Shown here one piece after another: positions 14,075-25,483 of a DNA stretch of 64,000 nt. Each line of letters starts with the position of its first letter. Position 1 is the first letter of the stretch. Made by a program: the position numbers and the translations under genes. The DNA comes from Sinonovacula constricta. Its lineage: Eukaryota; Mollusca; Bivalvia; Cardiida; Solecurtidae. Where the stretch lies: positions 40,826,007-40,890,006 of the forward strand of contig CM017572.1 of assembly GCA_007844125.1 (NCBI GenBank), read 5' to 3'. Under the pieces are notes generated by a model. The model saw nothing but the letters and a program-made list of their open reading frames with translations, did no database searches and had not been told where the DNA came from.

Positions 14075-14217
14075 ATAGGAATATATAAAACAAAGTCCTA
14101 TGAGCATTGCAACATATACAAAAATTGAAACGACAAAGGACCAAGGTATTCAAATGCACGCCAAATGTAAAAGTGAGAACAAATCTGTGATGAGTCATTT
14201 AACAATAAGAGCAAAGT
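14075..14217 (-). repeat. Partial B-type copy, direct repeat of 13431-13568
   Basis: About 140 bp repeat the outer end of the preceding element in the same orientation. The copy then stops inside a run of AACAATAAGAGCAAA. The result is an internal region of roughly 500 bp flanked by direct terminal repeats. This may be a head-to-tail dimer or a miniature LTR-like arrangement; the sequence does not decide. Confidence 0.7.
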
Positions 14218-14328
14218 GTTAACAGTCTGTTTACACCTAACTAACTACATTCATTACTTGGCCGTTGTTATTGTCAATATATGTAGTATATATTTAGTTT
14301 TAAGCTTGTGTGTTAAATTGATTCACAG

Positions 14329-14458
14329 TGGGAGGTGTGTAGTTAGGTTTGTGCGACTGGACACAGCCTCAGACTGCAGTTCTATCAGGAAAGACTTGGG
14401 GATAAGATTTGCTTACGCTGACACTGGCGAGGTAGTCAGGCATATGCATGAATTGTGA
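14329..14458 (+). CDS. Candidate 3' coding exon, unknown protein
   Basis: A possible splice acceptor (AAATTGATTCACAG, ending at 14328) opens directly into a frame of 42 codons ending in TGA at 14456-14458. The frame is GC-richer than its surroundings and has a natural-looking amino-acid mix, including VRLDTASDCSSIRKDLGIRF. I recognise no domain. It lies just downstream of a transposon copy, so it could be a captured or decayed fragment rather than a live terminal exon. No poly(A) signal is obvious directly after the stop. Confidence 0.3.
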
Positions 14459-15243
14459 CTTCTTGTTTTCATGACATAGATAGATTTATTTCGGCATAAG
14501 GAAAATACAAGGATTGACATACAATTCATTTGTACAGCATAAAAGGAAGAATTGCTATAGGATAACACAAAAAGTGCCTGCACTTATTTCCATTGACCTC
14601 TTCGCTATGACATTTGTGTGTTTTAAACACAAATTAAGTGCTCAATTTCACAACATGCTATTATTTCGAAGGAGGGGCTCTACATGCCATTTTAATGCAT
14701 TTAGTCGCCTGCTTGCCATTGTATTGCTTAATTTCAGATAAATATATATTCTTTGTAATAAACAAACACCAATATACATGTTATGTTTAAATTCATTTAT
14801 TTGTTTTAAACGTTTTAGACAGGATTGTGTTGTGGAATTTTTACATTCTTGATATGATATATAAAAATTAATGGTATTATAATCAATATGCATCTTTATA
14901 AAACTATGTTGCATATACTTAAATTTATAAAAAAATATTCACCATATAATTTACCTTAGCTTTGTCTTTACATTAAATGAGTAATACGGTTGAATTATCA
15001 AGTCTTAAGAATCGTTGTCTTTTAAATTGTGCTTTTTGTTATTGTTTTTTTATTTACTAAACATAACTCTACTTTAGCTGATGCTTATCATATATCAATA
15101 CACGAATGCCCATTTCAAATTTTGCAATTAGAAATGTCATACTCACTCTAGTTAGGTGATAAAAAGAGGTTCACTTATTTTTCTTGAGGCGATATAAGAA
15201 TGCCTATAAATAAAAGTCTTGTCTTGTATGTATATAATTGACA
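14459..15243. other. AT-rich, no gene seen
   Basis: Nothing recognisable on either strand. Confidence 0.4.
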
Positions 15244-15438
15244 TTTACCGGTTTTAACTTCCGATGCTTGCGCTTGCTGATAATCTGATGTTGTTGTTTT
15301 CTGTTGTTAAGTTATGTCTTGTTTATTTTCTTGCTGTCTTTTGTCACTTTTATATATACCACGTCTGCCTTTGTCTAAAGGAAGTTCAGATTTAAATATC
15401 AGTGGTAATTCTTATAGGACATTGTCTTATTTTGTAAA
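15244..15438 (+). repeat. A/B repeat superfamily, A-type copy lacking the core
   Basis: The copy joins the GGTTTTAACTTCCGATGC / TGCTTGCTG block directly to the right-hand half (CTGTCTTTTGTCAC, CTGCCTTTGTCTAAAGG, AGATTTAAATATC, ATAGGACATTGTCTTATTT). The hairpin core between them is deleted. Confidence 0.65.
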
Positions 15439-16176
15439 GTTGTTTTTCAAAGTGATACATAGTAATTTCCCTTGAACGCAATCAATGTAACTTAAATCTT
15501 AACCATGCTTTGTGTTACTATTTCTGTTCTTTAGATGAAACTCAGTGTTCATTGAAACTTGTCATCAAGTAGTTATCTGTGTTGCGACAGAAACAGTTTG
15601 TTATCTTCCTGACTTCTACATACTGTTTACATTTTCTTCTTCATTCGAATCGACGGACACAATGGTTTGTTTCTTGGAAATGTTTACGGCCGCTTTCTAG
15701 CATTTAGCGGGTTTTTTCCAAACGCTATTATAAATGTCATTATTAATTAATCACTCACCACTATATTAATGACATCTGTCTTATTATGGAAATGGACACG
15801 TTCTTGTTATTTGATTGTCTTCTAAAAGAGGCTGGGGGTTTAGGTTTACTTATCCGAATATCATTTAACAAAAAAATGATGCTGTGATTTAAAAAAAACG
15901 GTCGTTTAGTGATTTTAACATATAATATGCAAAAAAAGAATGATTATTTGATGGTACTATTTCTACACCCTTTAAACAAGTATTTATATCGCACATCCTT
16001 TACTTCTCCTACCATCAAGTAAGCATAACCGACTTTATAGTCAACAACAACATAGTTCTGTGTCTAAATAGATCTTCTATTACATATAAACAAGAATTAA
16101 ATGCGATTTGAAGAAACATAAGATAATATTCAAGAAAAATGATATAGAATAGTTTTTTATGGTTATGCAAAGTTCG
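15439..16176. other. No gene; interrupted palindrome at 15734-15775
   Basis: An AT-rich inverted repeat has left arm ATGTCATTATTAAT (15734-15747) and right arm ATTAATGACAT (15765-15775). It contains homeodomain-type TTAATTAA. Otherwise nothing is seen. Confidence 0.4.
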
Positions 16177-16420
16177 GTGCAAATCAACAAATAGGTATTT
16201 AACCCGATCTACCCTAAGCTTCTTTATCCATTGCTGTAGAGATTTATCTCTGTACCTGGCGTGATAGTGTTCTGAAGGAACATTAGTGCGACCAGGGATG
16301 GTTTCAAATCACCACATGGTACCCTTTCTAGATATTGTTAACGCACACAACCTTACTTAAACACATGGTTGTGATTTAAGACACCAGAGTAAGTCCGCTA
16401 TGGAGCTTTTATGTGTTTTT
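16177..16420 (+). repeat. Duplicated noncoding block C, copy 2
   Basis: It begins GTGCAAATCAACAAATAGG like the other C blocks. A GTACCTGGCGTGATAGTGTT segment matches copy 3, and a GATTTAAGACACCAGAGTAAG segment matches copy 1. A stretch of about 60-100 bp in the middle is unique to this copy. Confidence 0.45.
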
Positions 16421-17214
16421 TTCTAAACAGGTACGTTAAAATGGTATAAGATTCTATTCAAATAATATGACGAGACAAACTACAGAATGGTTCTTTTATT
16501 TTAAGTTTCATATGACGATGTATATAATTTGATAATGATATATCTACTTTAATAAATATCTACACAAATATAGATTTCACTATAAATTTATTTGATTTAG
16601 AGAATAAATACGACATTGTTTTGCATAAATGTAACTTAATTATTTAAGTGATTATTGCAAGAAAATTATCATTCAAAATAGAAAGTCCTACCATTTTATG
16701 TACAAATCGCATTTAACTATTTAATTCCTTATAAACTAGATAGGTTCTTTAACAACAGATGCACTAGAAAACTATAAATATCAATTATATTTTCTTCCTA
16801 GAAAATAAAGAGACTATTGGCAACATGTAAGAATGTCGCTCAGTCAAACATTGACCATTTTAAAATATTGAATGTTATTCATCAAAACATGATTTTAGGA
16901 TAAAATATATTTTCGTCGCTTATTTTATACCAATTATCAATGAAATGCATCTTGTCTCCCCACCCCTCTTTGTGTTATCTTTGTGTTTTTTCTATGATTT
17001 GGAGTATTAAGGGTATACAATAATATCATTTGTATCCGCATAAATAGTAAAACAAGACCGGTAATTACAACTGATGAAAAATAGAAAAATATTGATATGT
17101 TTAATGTGACATGAAAGCGTACGAATCTTACTACAATGACTGCATCAGGCTATTTTATCATTTGCTTACATCTGCCGAGCAATTAAAACAATCTGGTATT
17201 AATTAACATTCCCA
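16421..17214. other. AT-rich, no gene seen
   Basis: No coding, RNA or repeat signal recognised. Confidence 0.4.
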
Positions 17215-17735
17215 TGTCTTTCTGGTCACGAGTTTCTGCTATGATAAGTATCATACCCTTATTTTACAATATATGTCGGACTAAGGAGCAACATTAACGC
17301 AATTAATAAGCGACCACTTTCTAATGTTTCTGGAAGGTAATAAAGTAGAAAACGAGGACAAAGAAATTGTTTTTGTCAAGAAACTATGGACTGTGAGATC
17401 AGCTATAAACATCGTAAATTTAATTTATGACTTCAAGATCTGTGAAAGGGTTTTATGCAAATCTAATGCATCTGTAAATATGTTCTGATAACTCCTTTAG
17501 TTAACGCTTCATGTTACATTGCTACTCGGCTTTTAAATTTTGGAGCAAAGGATATACTTTTTATTACCTCGTAAACTCTTGTTGAGTAGGGAAATTCACG
17601 GTTTTGCAAAGGAACATAATCAACAAAGCCTGACATTGCAAAAAACATTAAGTACGTTACGGTATAAATTGGCTGTATATTGTTTTTAAATGGATTCGGT
17701 GAAAAGTTGAAGGAAACACGAGTGAAAGTGTTGAA
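17215..17735 (+). repeat. Duplicated noncoding block F, copy 2
   Basis: Aligns along about 520 bp with 18385-18900: GGTCACGAGTTTCTG.TATGATA at the start, CACTTTCTAATGTTTCTGGAA, ATCTAATGCATCTGTAAA, TATTACCTCGTAAACTCTTG and TGGCTGTATATTGTTTTTAA near the end. Substitutions and small indels are spread evenly and no frame is conserved. Confidence 0.75.
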
Positions 17736-18384
17736 CTATTTTTTTTCGGCAGTATGAAAACAATAGTTTTTGTGAACAAATGGCGGCCATTTTATGCTTC
17801 GTGATTCGGCTCCCTTAAATCAATCATTCGGGAAAGGAGAAATTTTCTTTTTTTTCCCATTATAATTTTCTTATTAATACTTTTGTTTTATGTGAAATTA
17901 ACATTAACGGTACAAGACGTCGATACATTGATATATTCCACCTATCTTAGTGTACTAGCATGTATTTATGACAGGTCGCGAAATCAGAATTTGAGTTTAA
18001 TTGTCTGATAACTACATTATTTTGTTCATGTTCCTTTACCAACTTACATGTAATTTCTTTTTCCTTTGTCTTTTATCCTGACGAGGGGACACAGTGTTTT
18101 TCGTTGCAAAGTCATTTAATGGCATCTTCCTAAAATTTCGCTGATTTATGTTCAGAATGAGCAAGTTTGTGTATTTTCAATGTATCTAAAAGGAGGTAGT
18201 TTCATTTAAATGTTCGTAGTGATATCCCACTTACCATATCACTTATATCTGAGGGAGGGTTTAATGGATGTTTTACTGGTAGGTGTTTCCATTATACTGC
18301 ATTTATATTAAGAAAAAAATTTCCTATTACTTGATATAATCTTCCATTGTATAAAATAAAAGCCAGGACATCACTTTCTAAAGC
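17736..18384 (+). repeat. Spacer between F copies, holding block H copy 1
   Basis: From about 17963 to 18300 this matches 21641-22035: TTTATGACAGGTCGCGAAATC at the start, then GATAACTACATTATTTTG, GAATGAGCAAGTTTGTGTAT and GATGTTTTACTGG. Noncoding. It suggests that the F and H blocks were once part of a longer duplicated unit. Confidence 0.5.
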
Positions 18385-18900
18385 TTTTCTTGGCACGAGT
18401 TTCTGATATGATAGATAGTATACCCCTATCATACTTTATCTGTTGGAAGTAGCTGCAGTAACACAAGTAATTAGCGAGCACTTTCTAATATTTCTAGAAA
18501 GCAATAAAGCAGAACTGAGGACAACGAATTTGTATTTGTCAGATACTTCAGACGGTAAAATCACTCATAAACATTATAAATAAATTTTATGACTGTAAAA
18601 AACTGAGTTAGGGTTTCATGCCAATCTAATGCATCTGTAAAAATAGTCTGATTACGCCCCCATTAAATGTTTTATGTAACATCGTTACAAGCGTTCGTGT
18701 GGACATTTCGGAGCAAGGATTTATATTTTTATTACCTCGTAAACTCTGGTTGAGTAGGGAAAGTCACGTCTTTTCATAGAAATATAATCAACACAACCGA
18801 ACATTGTAAAAACGTAAATTATGTGTAAGTTTCAAGTGGGCTGTATATTGTTTTTGAATGAATGAGGAGAAACCTTGAAAGGGACACGATGGAAAGTGCT
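18385..18900 (+). repeat. Duplicated noncoding block F, copy 3
   Basis: Second member of the long F pair (see 17215-17735), same strand, about 1.17 kb downstream. Shares CACTTTCTAATATTTCTAGAA, CAATCTAATGCATCTGTAAA, TTATTACCTCGTAAACTC and GGGCTGTATATTGTTTTTGA. Confidence 0.75.
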
Positions 18901-20235
18901 ACTTTGAGTTTCGTCATTCTGTTTTCGGTAAAAAACGAAAACACTTGACAAAGAATTATGAATTCATGAACATCTATATCCTCAATAAAACATTGTTCTA
19001 TTCACTTCATACTGAATATTGAACATAGCAAATACAAGACCCCGGTATTGATATACATATGTATTTTCTACTTATATGCCTTCCGACGGCACCACAATCC
19101 CATGAATAGTCCTGACGCCAGGCACAATGAAATGTAATATTTAAATAAAGGTAAAAAATACAAAATACACAAAAGTGGTTCTAGATTGCGATTTAAAGTC
19201 CATAAAATGTATTTTACAAATATATTGAAACATTATAAAGGTTTGATATCAATAGCACGACGCACAATTCTGTCTCAAGTATGCATATCTGGTTTTGTAT
19301 TTTACTTTGATGTTATACCAAGTGTCGTTAATATACAATGTGAGTTGGAAAAAAAAATTACAACTTCTTTGTGACCTTACGCTATCATTGTTCCGTCATG
19401 AATAGTATTTAAAAACCGAAAAAAATGTGTTTGTTTTTTTCTTAAAATTATTCGGCAGTTTAAGCACATCTTTTCACTAAATCTAATATTGATTTCAAAT
19501 CTTTGTAATGAAGCCATTTGCGTGTGCTTCCGTCTAAAAGACAGGTTCCCCGAAAGACTCAATACCATATGTCAGGTTTTATTCAAATCCTATTAAACAT
19601 GACGTCGAAAGTCAGGGAAAGCATTATAGATGGCGTACGTATATATCAGTTGCATATAGAGTTAGGGAATAAACAAAATTTCCGCCAAATGAGGAGTTTT
19701 AATCCATAGTTTGATACTGCTGGAAGACGGTGTTTGCCATCAACTTGTTCCGTCGATTGCTCTGAAATATATGTATAATGTATTTTGATATTTTGTACTT
19801 AAACTCGTCAGTTTAATATTAGTTTCAACCAAAGGATTCTATTGCGATGGACATCCGCGTTTAAAGTCTATTACTTGAGTATGTAGAAAAGTCTTTATAA
19901 GTGTGTGTAAATCTTCATAATCCGACAGACTTGAAATACAAATCCTATAAGGAATTTATAAGACGTCTAGATATCTATGTAATAGAAAATGTCTATAAAA
20001 TGTCTATTTTAGATGCTGTTTTAGTCGTATGAGTACTTTATTTGTCATATTGTCAAATAAATACATATTCTCCTCCTATAATCCGTCTGAAATATAGTTT
20101 CTTGGAAATTCTATATTCTGCACATAAGATACTCTGTAATTTAATTCCGTCCCCTCATCGCATCGGTCGGGAACTTACATTTGAGGAGGTTTTCCAGCTA
20201 ATCTCGCATGTGGTTCTTCCCTGTCTTGTTTTCCG
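18901..20235. other. Gene-free stretch with one weakly coding-like frame
   Basis: The frame at about 19575-19707 on + has a fairly natural composition (it includes SKVRESIIDGVRIYQLHIEL) but no convincing splice sites or known domain. It is not called as an exon. Confidence 0.3.
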
Positions 20236-20712
20236 ATCTGAATAGGTAAATAAGAAAAAGTACAATCGGATTTTTTACAGATATTTAAAACTAATCTACC
20301 TCTAGACAAAGGCAAACAGGGTTAATGTAAATGTGACAAAAACACAGAGACGAAACATAACACACACATAAAAAAACACACATCAGTTACCGCATTGAAA
20401 CGGTCAGTCGGCAAACATACTGACTGGGGTTCTTACTGGTTTGTGGAGGGCTCCAACCCCGCACTTCCTGGAGGTTTTTCTATGAAACAAACTGTGTAAA
20501 TAAAAATATCCCGTCAAAGGGAATCACCTAACAGTAAGCACCTGCATCGGGAGTTAAACAGATACAATATACTTATATACATACAAATTAGCTAGTAATA
20601 AAATAAAGTTATCACCATATGTACAGTATGTATAGTAGATTAAATAAAGCCTCGGCAACCTAAAAATTCCAACTGAGAGAGTAGTTTAAAATAAAAGAGT
20701 AGTTTGAATTGC
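20236..20712 (-). repeat. A/B repeat superfamily, long A-type copy
   Basis: Read on + it starts GAATAGGTAAATAAGAAAAA and runs through ACAGATATTTAAA, CTAGACAAAGGCAAACAGG, ACACAGAGACGAAACATAAC, the core AACGGTCAGTCGGCAAAC, CTCCAACCCCGCACTTCCTG, AAGCACCTGCATCGGGAGTT and ACAGATACAATATACTTATA, ending at AAAGCCTCGGCAACC / GAGAGAGTAG. It serves as the uninterrupted reference for the split copy at 32.5 kb. Confidence 0.85.
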
Positions 20713-21024
20713 ACAGATTAAAAACAGATTTAAAACACATTTTCTTTACAAAATGCAGCAAGGTCATTTGAGCACTATTTCCCTGGTTTTAGATAATGTT
20801 ATATTATTTTATTTTTCTCTTTATTCAAAACTTATACGTTCAATTAAAATAAGCCGGCATAATTTTCAATAAAGTATAAATATAATGGCATATAAGCCCA
20901 TTATATGTGCAACTTTTTTTTTACCACTAACTGGGCTTTTAAGTTGGATTATATCGTAAAATTTTATAGGTGGTTAGTATAGAACTATTCCAACTATATT
21001 TGTAGACTAGAATTATTTTATTAT

Positions 21025-21640
21025 CACAACAATGTTACTTGTGCAGTGTGGTGTCGTAAAAATCTCCCTGTGCATGTAATCTATGTTGTCATTTAATTCA
21101 TCCTATAAGGATTGTTACGTGTATTTCCTTTGATGGACAATGGACTTTGGTTCCTCAATTCCATCACCGCATGAACAGGACGCTACAACCATTTACTCTT
21201 CTCTGGTCATTTTTTAATTCAAAAAGTTTATTTCATTTACTATTTACGTTTTTATTTACTATTAACGTTGTTGCCTTTTGTAGGTCTTCTAATCGAAATA
21301 ATACCAATCTCTCTTCTTAACCCTATGTGGACACTGTTTTGCAATGACGTCACTACTTTCGTCATAACTTGTCAAACAAAACGTCAGCGCTTGGACATTT
21401 ATTCAAATGGATCGGTTTTCTTTTCATCAGGATGTGAGAGGTTAGAGCTCTGTAAAACCGGTTTAAGCACCCTAGTCGGTCCATATTGCCGACTGACCGT
21501 TCCAAGGCTCTTGTTAAATGACTCGTCACAGATTTGTTCTCACTTTTACATTTGGCCTGCATGTGAATACCTTGGACCTGTGTCTTTTCAATTTTTGTAT
21601 ATGTTGCAATGCTCATAGGACTTTGTCTTATATATTCTTA
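21025..21640 (+). repeat. A/B repeat superfamily, full B-type copy
   Basis: Near-complete counterpart of 13431-14074. It carries a palindromic CRE TGACGTCA at 21345-21352 and the clearest core hairpin: AGTCGG and CCGACT around a 9-base loop at 21474-21494. It ends in CAATGCTCATAGGACTTTGT and TATATATTCTTATTT, where it abuts block H copy 2. A 116-codon frame crosses it but is not kept in the other copies, so it is not a gene. Confidence 0.85.
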
Positions 21641-22035
21641 TTTATGAAAGATCGCGAAATCAGCAGCTGGGTTTTAGTATCTAATAACTGCACCATTTCT
21701 TAATGTCCTTGTACAATTTACATAATAAATCTTATTGTATTTTATCATGATGCGGGACATAATGCCTTTCGATGGCCGCTTCATTACCTTTCGCTAGGTA
21801 TTCTTAAACGCCCCTTCTAGATGTTATTTGTCATTGCCTCTTCACCCTGTCCCTTAATCATCTCAATTACCTTTAAAAATGAACAAGTTTATGTGTGTTT
21901 CAGTATGTTTCAAAGTAGGTTATTTCTTTTACCTTATGTAGTTATATCCCTCAAAGTTAAATTACTGAATTTTAGTATTTTAAATGTACGTTTTACTGGG
22001 TGTTTTCCTCAGACTTTATCTCTGTTATAAATAAC
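21641..22035 (+). repeat. Duplicated noncoding block H, copy 2
   Basis: Matches 17963-18300 from the shared TCGCGAAATCAG onwards, with an extra GC-richer piece around 21750-21860. The boundary with the B element at about 21640 suggests that the transposon inserted at or beside this duplicated block. Confidence 0.5.
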
Positions 22036-22810
22036 TATATTTTCTATGATACTGAAAAAAAAATTTAAAAGTTTTCACTACCTTCCTGTGGGAGGTTCTA
22101 TATTAAATACAATTTAATTTTATCTGCCTGTCTATTGACCGGTCATAAAACGGACCCGAAATTAATGGTCAATTAGGGTAAATGGCTTCGTTGAGGAGAA
22201 TTCTGTTATCGCACATATCTTAACAGCAAGTAAACATACATGTCTGCATATAAATTGTTTTAAATCACCAGAAAATATGATAAACCCACGTCGCCAATCT
22301 ATAAGCGTATTTTAATTTCCGACACTTAAGGCAAAAGTATGGTTTGATTGATTATTATTATGTTTGATAGTTTTCATAAAAGAAACTTGTAAATGTTAAA
22401 CATGCGATATATTTACTTGCTTTTCTTATATACAAGCTGATATTAAATTGTATTATACTAAATTATATATTTCAATAAGTCTGCACTTTCTTGAATTATT
22501 TTAATGCATAATTTGCACACACAACATCTACAAACATATCTTAATTGTAATTTTATTTTGTATTTTTCTAAATCATTTTGCATTAAGATACAGGTGGCAG
22601 GTTAAAGTTCACTAGTTGAAACGCAAAACATAACGTCACAAGGAAATTAAAATAAGTTACCAATAAAATGCGTACACCTAACGTAACATTTGGTAGAATA
22701 AACCTTACATATTTAAGCTTTGCTGCTCTTCGTTGTAATATTATTTGGAGCAGATTCTTGCCTCATTTTACATGTTCGTTTACTTTTTATCAGTACATGT
22801 TTTTGTACAG
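22036..22810. other. AT-rich, no gene seen
   Basis: Nothing recognised. The last 60 bp lead into the acceptor of the candidate exon at 22811. Confidence 0.4.
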
Positions 22811-22946
22811 CTCGGTATTCAGGGCTGGTATCAAACCTCAAAGGACGAACGGAATACTTCATCAACAATGCGACGGGTGGAATAAAACCAAAAGTCCTCG
22901 AAAATATAACAGTGGATTACAAAAAAACTCTAATGACGTGTTATGT
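22811..22946 (+). CDS. Candidate internal coding exon, unknown protein
   Basis: A 136-bp segment is bounded by an acceptor (CATGTTTTTGTACAG, ending at 22810) and a near-perfect donor GTAAGTAA (22947-22954). One frame is open throughout: two leading bases, 44 codons, two trailing bases. It reads like a real protein, including GLVSNLKGRTEYFINNATGG and a further N-x-T site, so it may be an extracellular segment. A second frame is also open through the region but looks less natural. I recognise no family. No partner exons were found nearby, which fits large introns or a lone remnant. Confidence 0.35.
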
Positions 22947-24393
22947 GTAAGTAAACAAACCTCATATAAGGAACAAAATAAAGACTTAAACTTACCAAAT
23001 GCATCAAGTGCTTTTCATTGCGAGATGTCAGGAGTACTATCCTAGTAGTCATTTGGTTGAAAAATTGAAACTAAATACTCATAATACTAACTTATTAATA
23101 TAAAACGTTATTCGTTTGTTGAATGTTTTAAATATTTTACATTGTTAGTTGCTAGTTTACAAATCGTTAAACTCATAGCTGTTCCTTACATTTTGACACG
23201 TTGACTTTCCTTCCAACAAAAGAAAACCACTTGTGGGTAGTCACTAGTGTTATTACATGTTTTTGCTTTTTTGTTGTACCGGTATGTTGTGTTTTGTATA
23301 AGACATGATTCAATTTATTTAAACTGCATGTTTATATTTCTGCATCACATTCTACTGTTACTTAATTGATACTTTTTGGGTAATACAACCGCCAGACTGT
23401 ATGCCTTTTGGCACGTATATGAACTAAGAAAACTAGGTTAGGATTTGGAAGAAACTAAATATTTTACCGGAAATATTTGCAAAAGCTATGCGATTTTATC
23501 CTCTTGAAAATGGTTAATCTTGTAAGGTTGTTCTGGATTTAAATCCAATCTATTTGTAGCCGAATCTAGTGCTGAATTAAAGAACAAAACCAACATCTGC
23601 CTGAAATAGATGAAACTCATAACTTCTTGCTTTACATTGTCAGCACATTTTTGCAATGTCATTGACAATTGTAGTAAGGTCGCAAGTAGTGTGGCAAATA
23701 TGTTAACGTAAGCTAAAGCTTTACTTCAAAAACATTATTCAAAACTTTCATCATTTTGAAAAAAATATATTTCATATAATTCATTCACGGTCAGTGTTTG
23801 AACGGTTGTGATGTGAATATCAAGACAGTTTTCCTATCACTATCATTGCGCGTTTTCCCCAAATGCTTTTTGATGGGTTGCCTAAAATCCAAAAATTTGA
23901 TTAAACATTATTGAAAGAAACATCTTTTATAGGACGTATTGTTTAACCTTGAATAAGGCACTGCAAAGATTGCGGTCGAATGAGTGCAGTCCAGAAATTT
24001 GAAAATAAGAATTTGATAATCGATATGAGTACAGGTTTACGTGTTTATATGTCGTAGTTTTTAGATTGTTTATATAATAGGTCTTTAAAAGACACAAAGG
24101 AACAGAATACATGGGTATAAATGTATTTTTATGTTCTGCAAACAGCTGCAATAAAATAATAATGTCCGTTTTAAAGTAAGCTTAGGGGTACTTCTCCCTG
24201 GCTGTTTATTAATATTATATTTCGCACGCATCAAAACATACTAGACTGGATATTGTTTGACACCATTCCAGATGTTTGTCTATATCGTCCGAGGTTCCTC
24301 AACAAGAATGAATGTGATATAAATAAATGAGAAACAGAGACATGATTCAAAACGCATATGCTATAAGTGATTATACAGTCAATAAAATTTTAA
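22947..24393. other. AT-rich, no gene seen
   Basis: If the exon at 22811 is real this would be intron. No repeats shared with the rest of the window were found. Confidence 0.4.
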
Positions 24394-24580
24394 GTGCAAA
24401 TCCACAAAAAGGTCTTTATCCAGCTACCATACCGGTTTTTAGATCCCTTGGTGTAGTTCGTAACCTACGTACCTGTTGTTATAGTGTTGAAAAAGCTAAC
24501 TGTGCCCATCGAAAGATTAAAGTCACCATTGGAATCATCTATCCTAGGTTATGCTAAACGCCTAGAACCATACTTAAATG
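24394..24580 (+). repeat. Duplicated noncoding block C, copy 3
   Basis: Contains GTGCAAATC at 24394, GTACCTGTTGTTATAGTGTT, and TAACTGTGCCCATCGA followed by AAGATTAAAGTCACCA. The last part is the best-conserved stretch between copies 1 and 3. It lies about 8.2 kb from copy 2 and 15.9 kb from copy 1, same strand. Confidence 0.55.
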
Positions 24581-25483
24581 CAATAAATAAAATATGAACA
24601 AATGTGCAACACCTGCAAATAAAAACGAGACGTTATTGAAATATTTCTGGGTTAAACTGGTCTGTTAAAATGGTAGTGTTAAATTGTCGTAATTGTGCGG
24701 AGAATTATTCAAACACAAGAACAAAATTTTCTTCCAGTGCTTTTCATTTAAACGTTGAAAATTCAATTGTTGATGTTTTCTAGGCAACAAAATGTTATGC
24801 ACGAAGCATTTTCTAATTAGCTTAAATTTGGTTGTTTACTGAGGAAATATCTGTATTGTAAGAATGTCAGGTTTTAATGAAACCTTATTACTTTTAATGC
24901 TGTAGGGATATGTGAGATTCATTATGTGTGACAGATTCAGTTCATCTTTACATAACCTTTTAGTGATCGTGACAATTATATTGTCTAAGCATTCGTTTGC
25001 TTTTGTATGTTTTATTTAAATTTACCTGTTATATTCGAGCTTCAGCTTTTATTTTTCAAATGTTTATACATCACATTATTTGTTTAGCTAATTGTTCAGG
25101 AAGGTTGTAGGCGGTTGTGATATTATACTTCTTTGTCATCCGGATATGTTTAAGTTTAATGAAAATAATGTAAGTAGTTTTCCGGTTACAAGATTTATTT
25201 CGGAATTTATTTATTACAGTTGAAACGATTAGGGTGGTTGGCAAAACATGTTTTGGAACATGCTATTTCTACTGACTGTTTCTTTTAATCTAGTCTTAAA
25301 TACTTTAAAGTTCCCTTGTAAACCCCAAACTACCGAAAATATATTGAAATTGATTAAGGGATTGGAAATTAATTAATTAAATATAGTCTGGAAAGTGTCA
25401 AGCTCAATCGTAGAATAAAAATGGCATAATCCGCCCTAGTCCAACATTGTTTTATGTCAGAGATTTTTTAAGTAAAATAGTAT
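24581..25483. other. AT-rich, no gene seen
   Basis: Nothing recognised. Confidence 0.4.

Noticed and set aside
13453..14198. Set of overlapping 85-98 codon frames on both strands
   Set aside because: All lie within the B-type repeat and its partial duplicate.
21268..21618. 116-codon frame on + and an overlapping frame on -
   Set aside because: Both lie inside a B-type repeat copy and are broken in every other copy of the repeat.
22668..23045. 125-codon frame over the candidate exon at 22.81 kb
   Set aside because: Its composition is less protein-like than the alternative frame bounded by the acceptor at 22810 and the donor at 22947; it reads through both splice signals.
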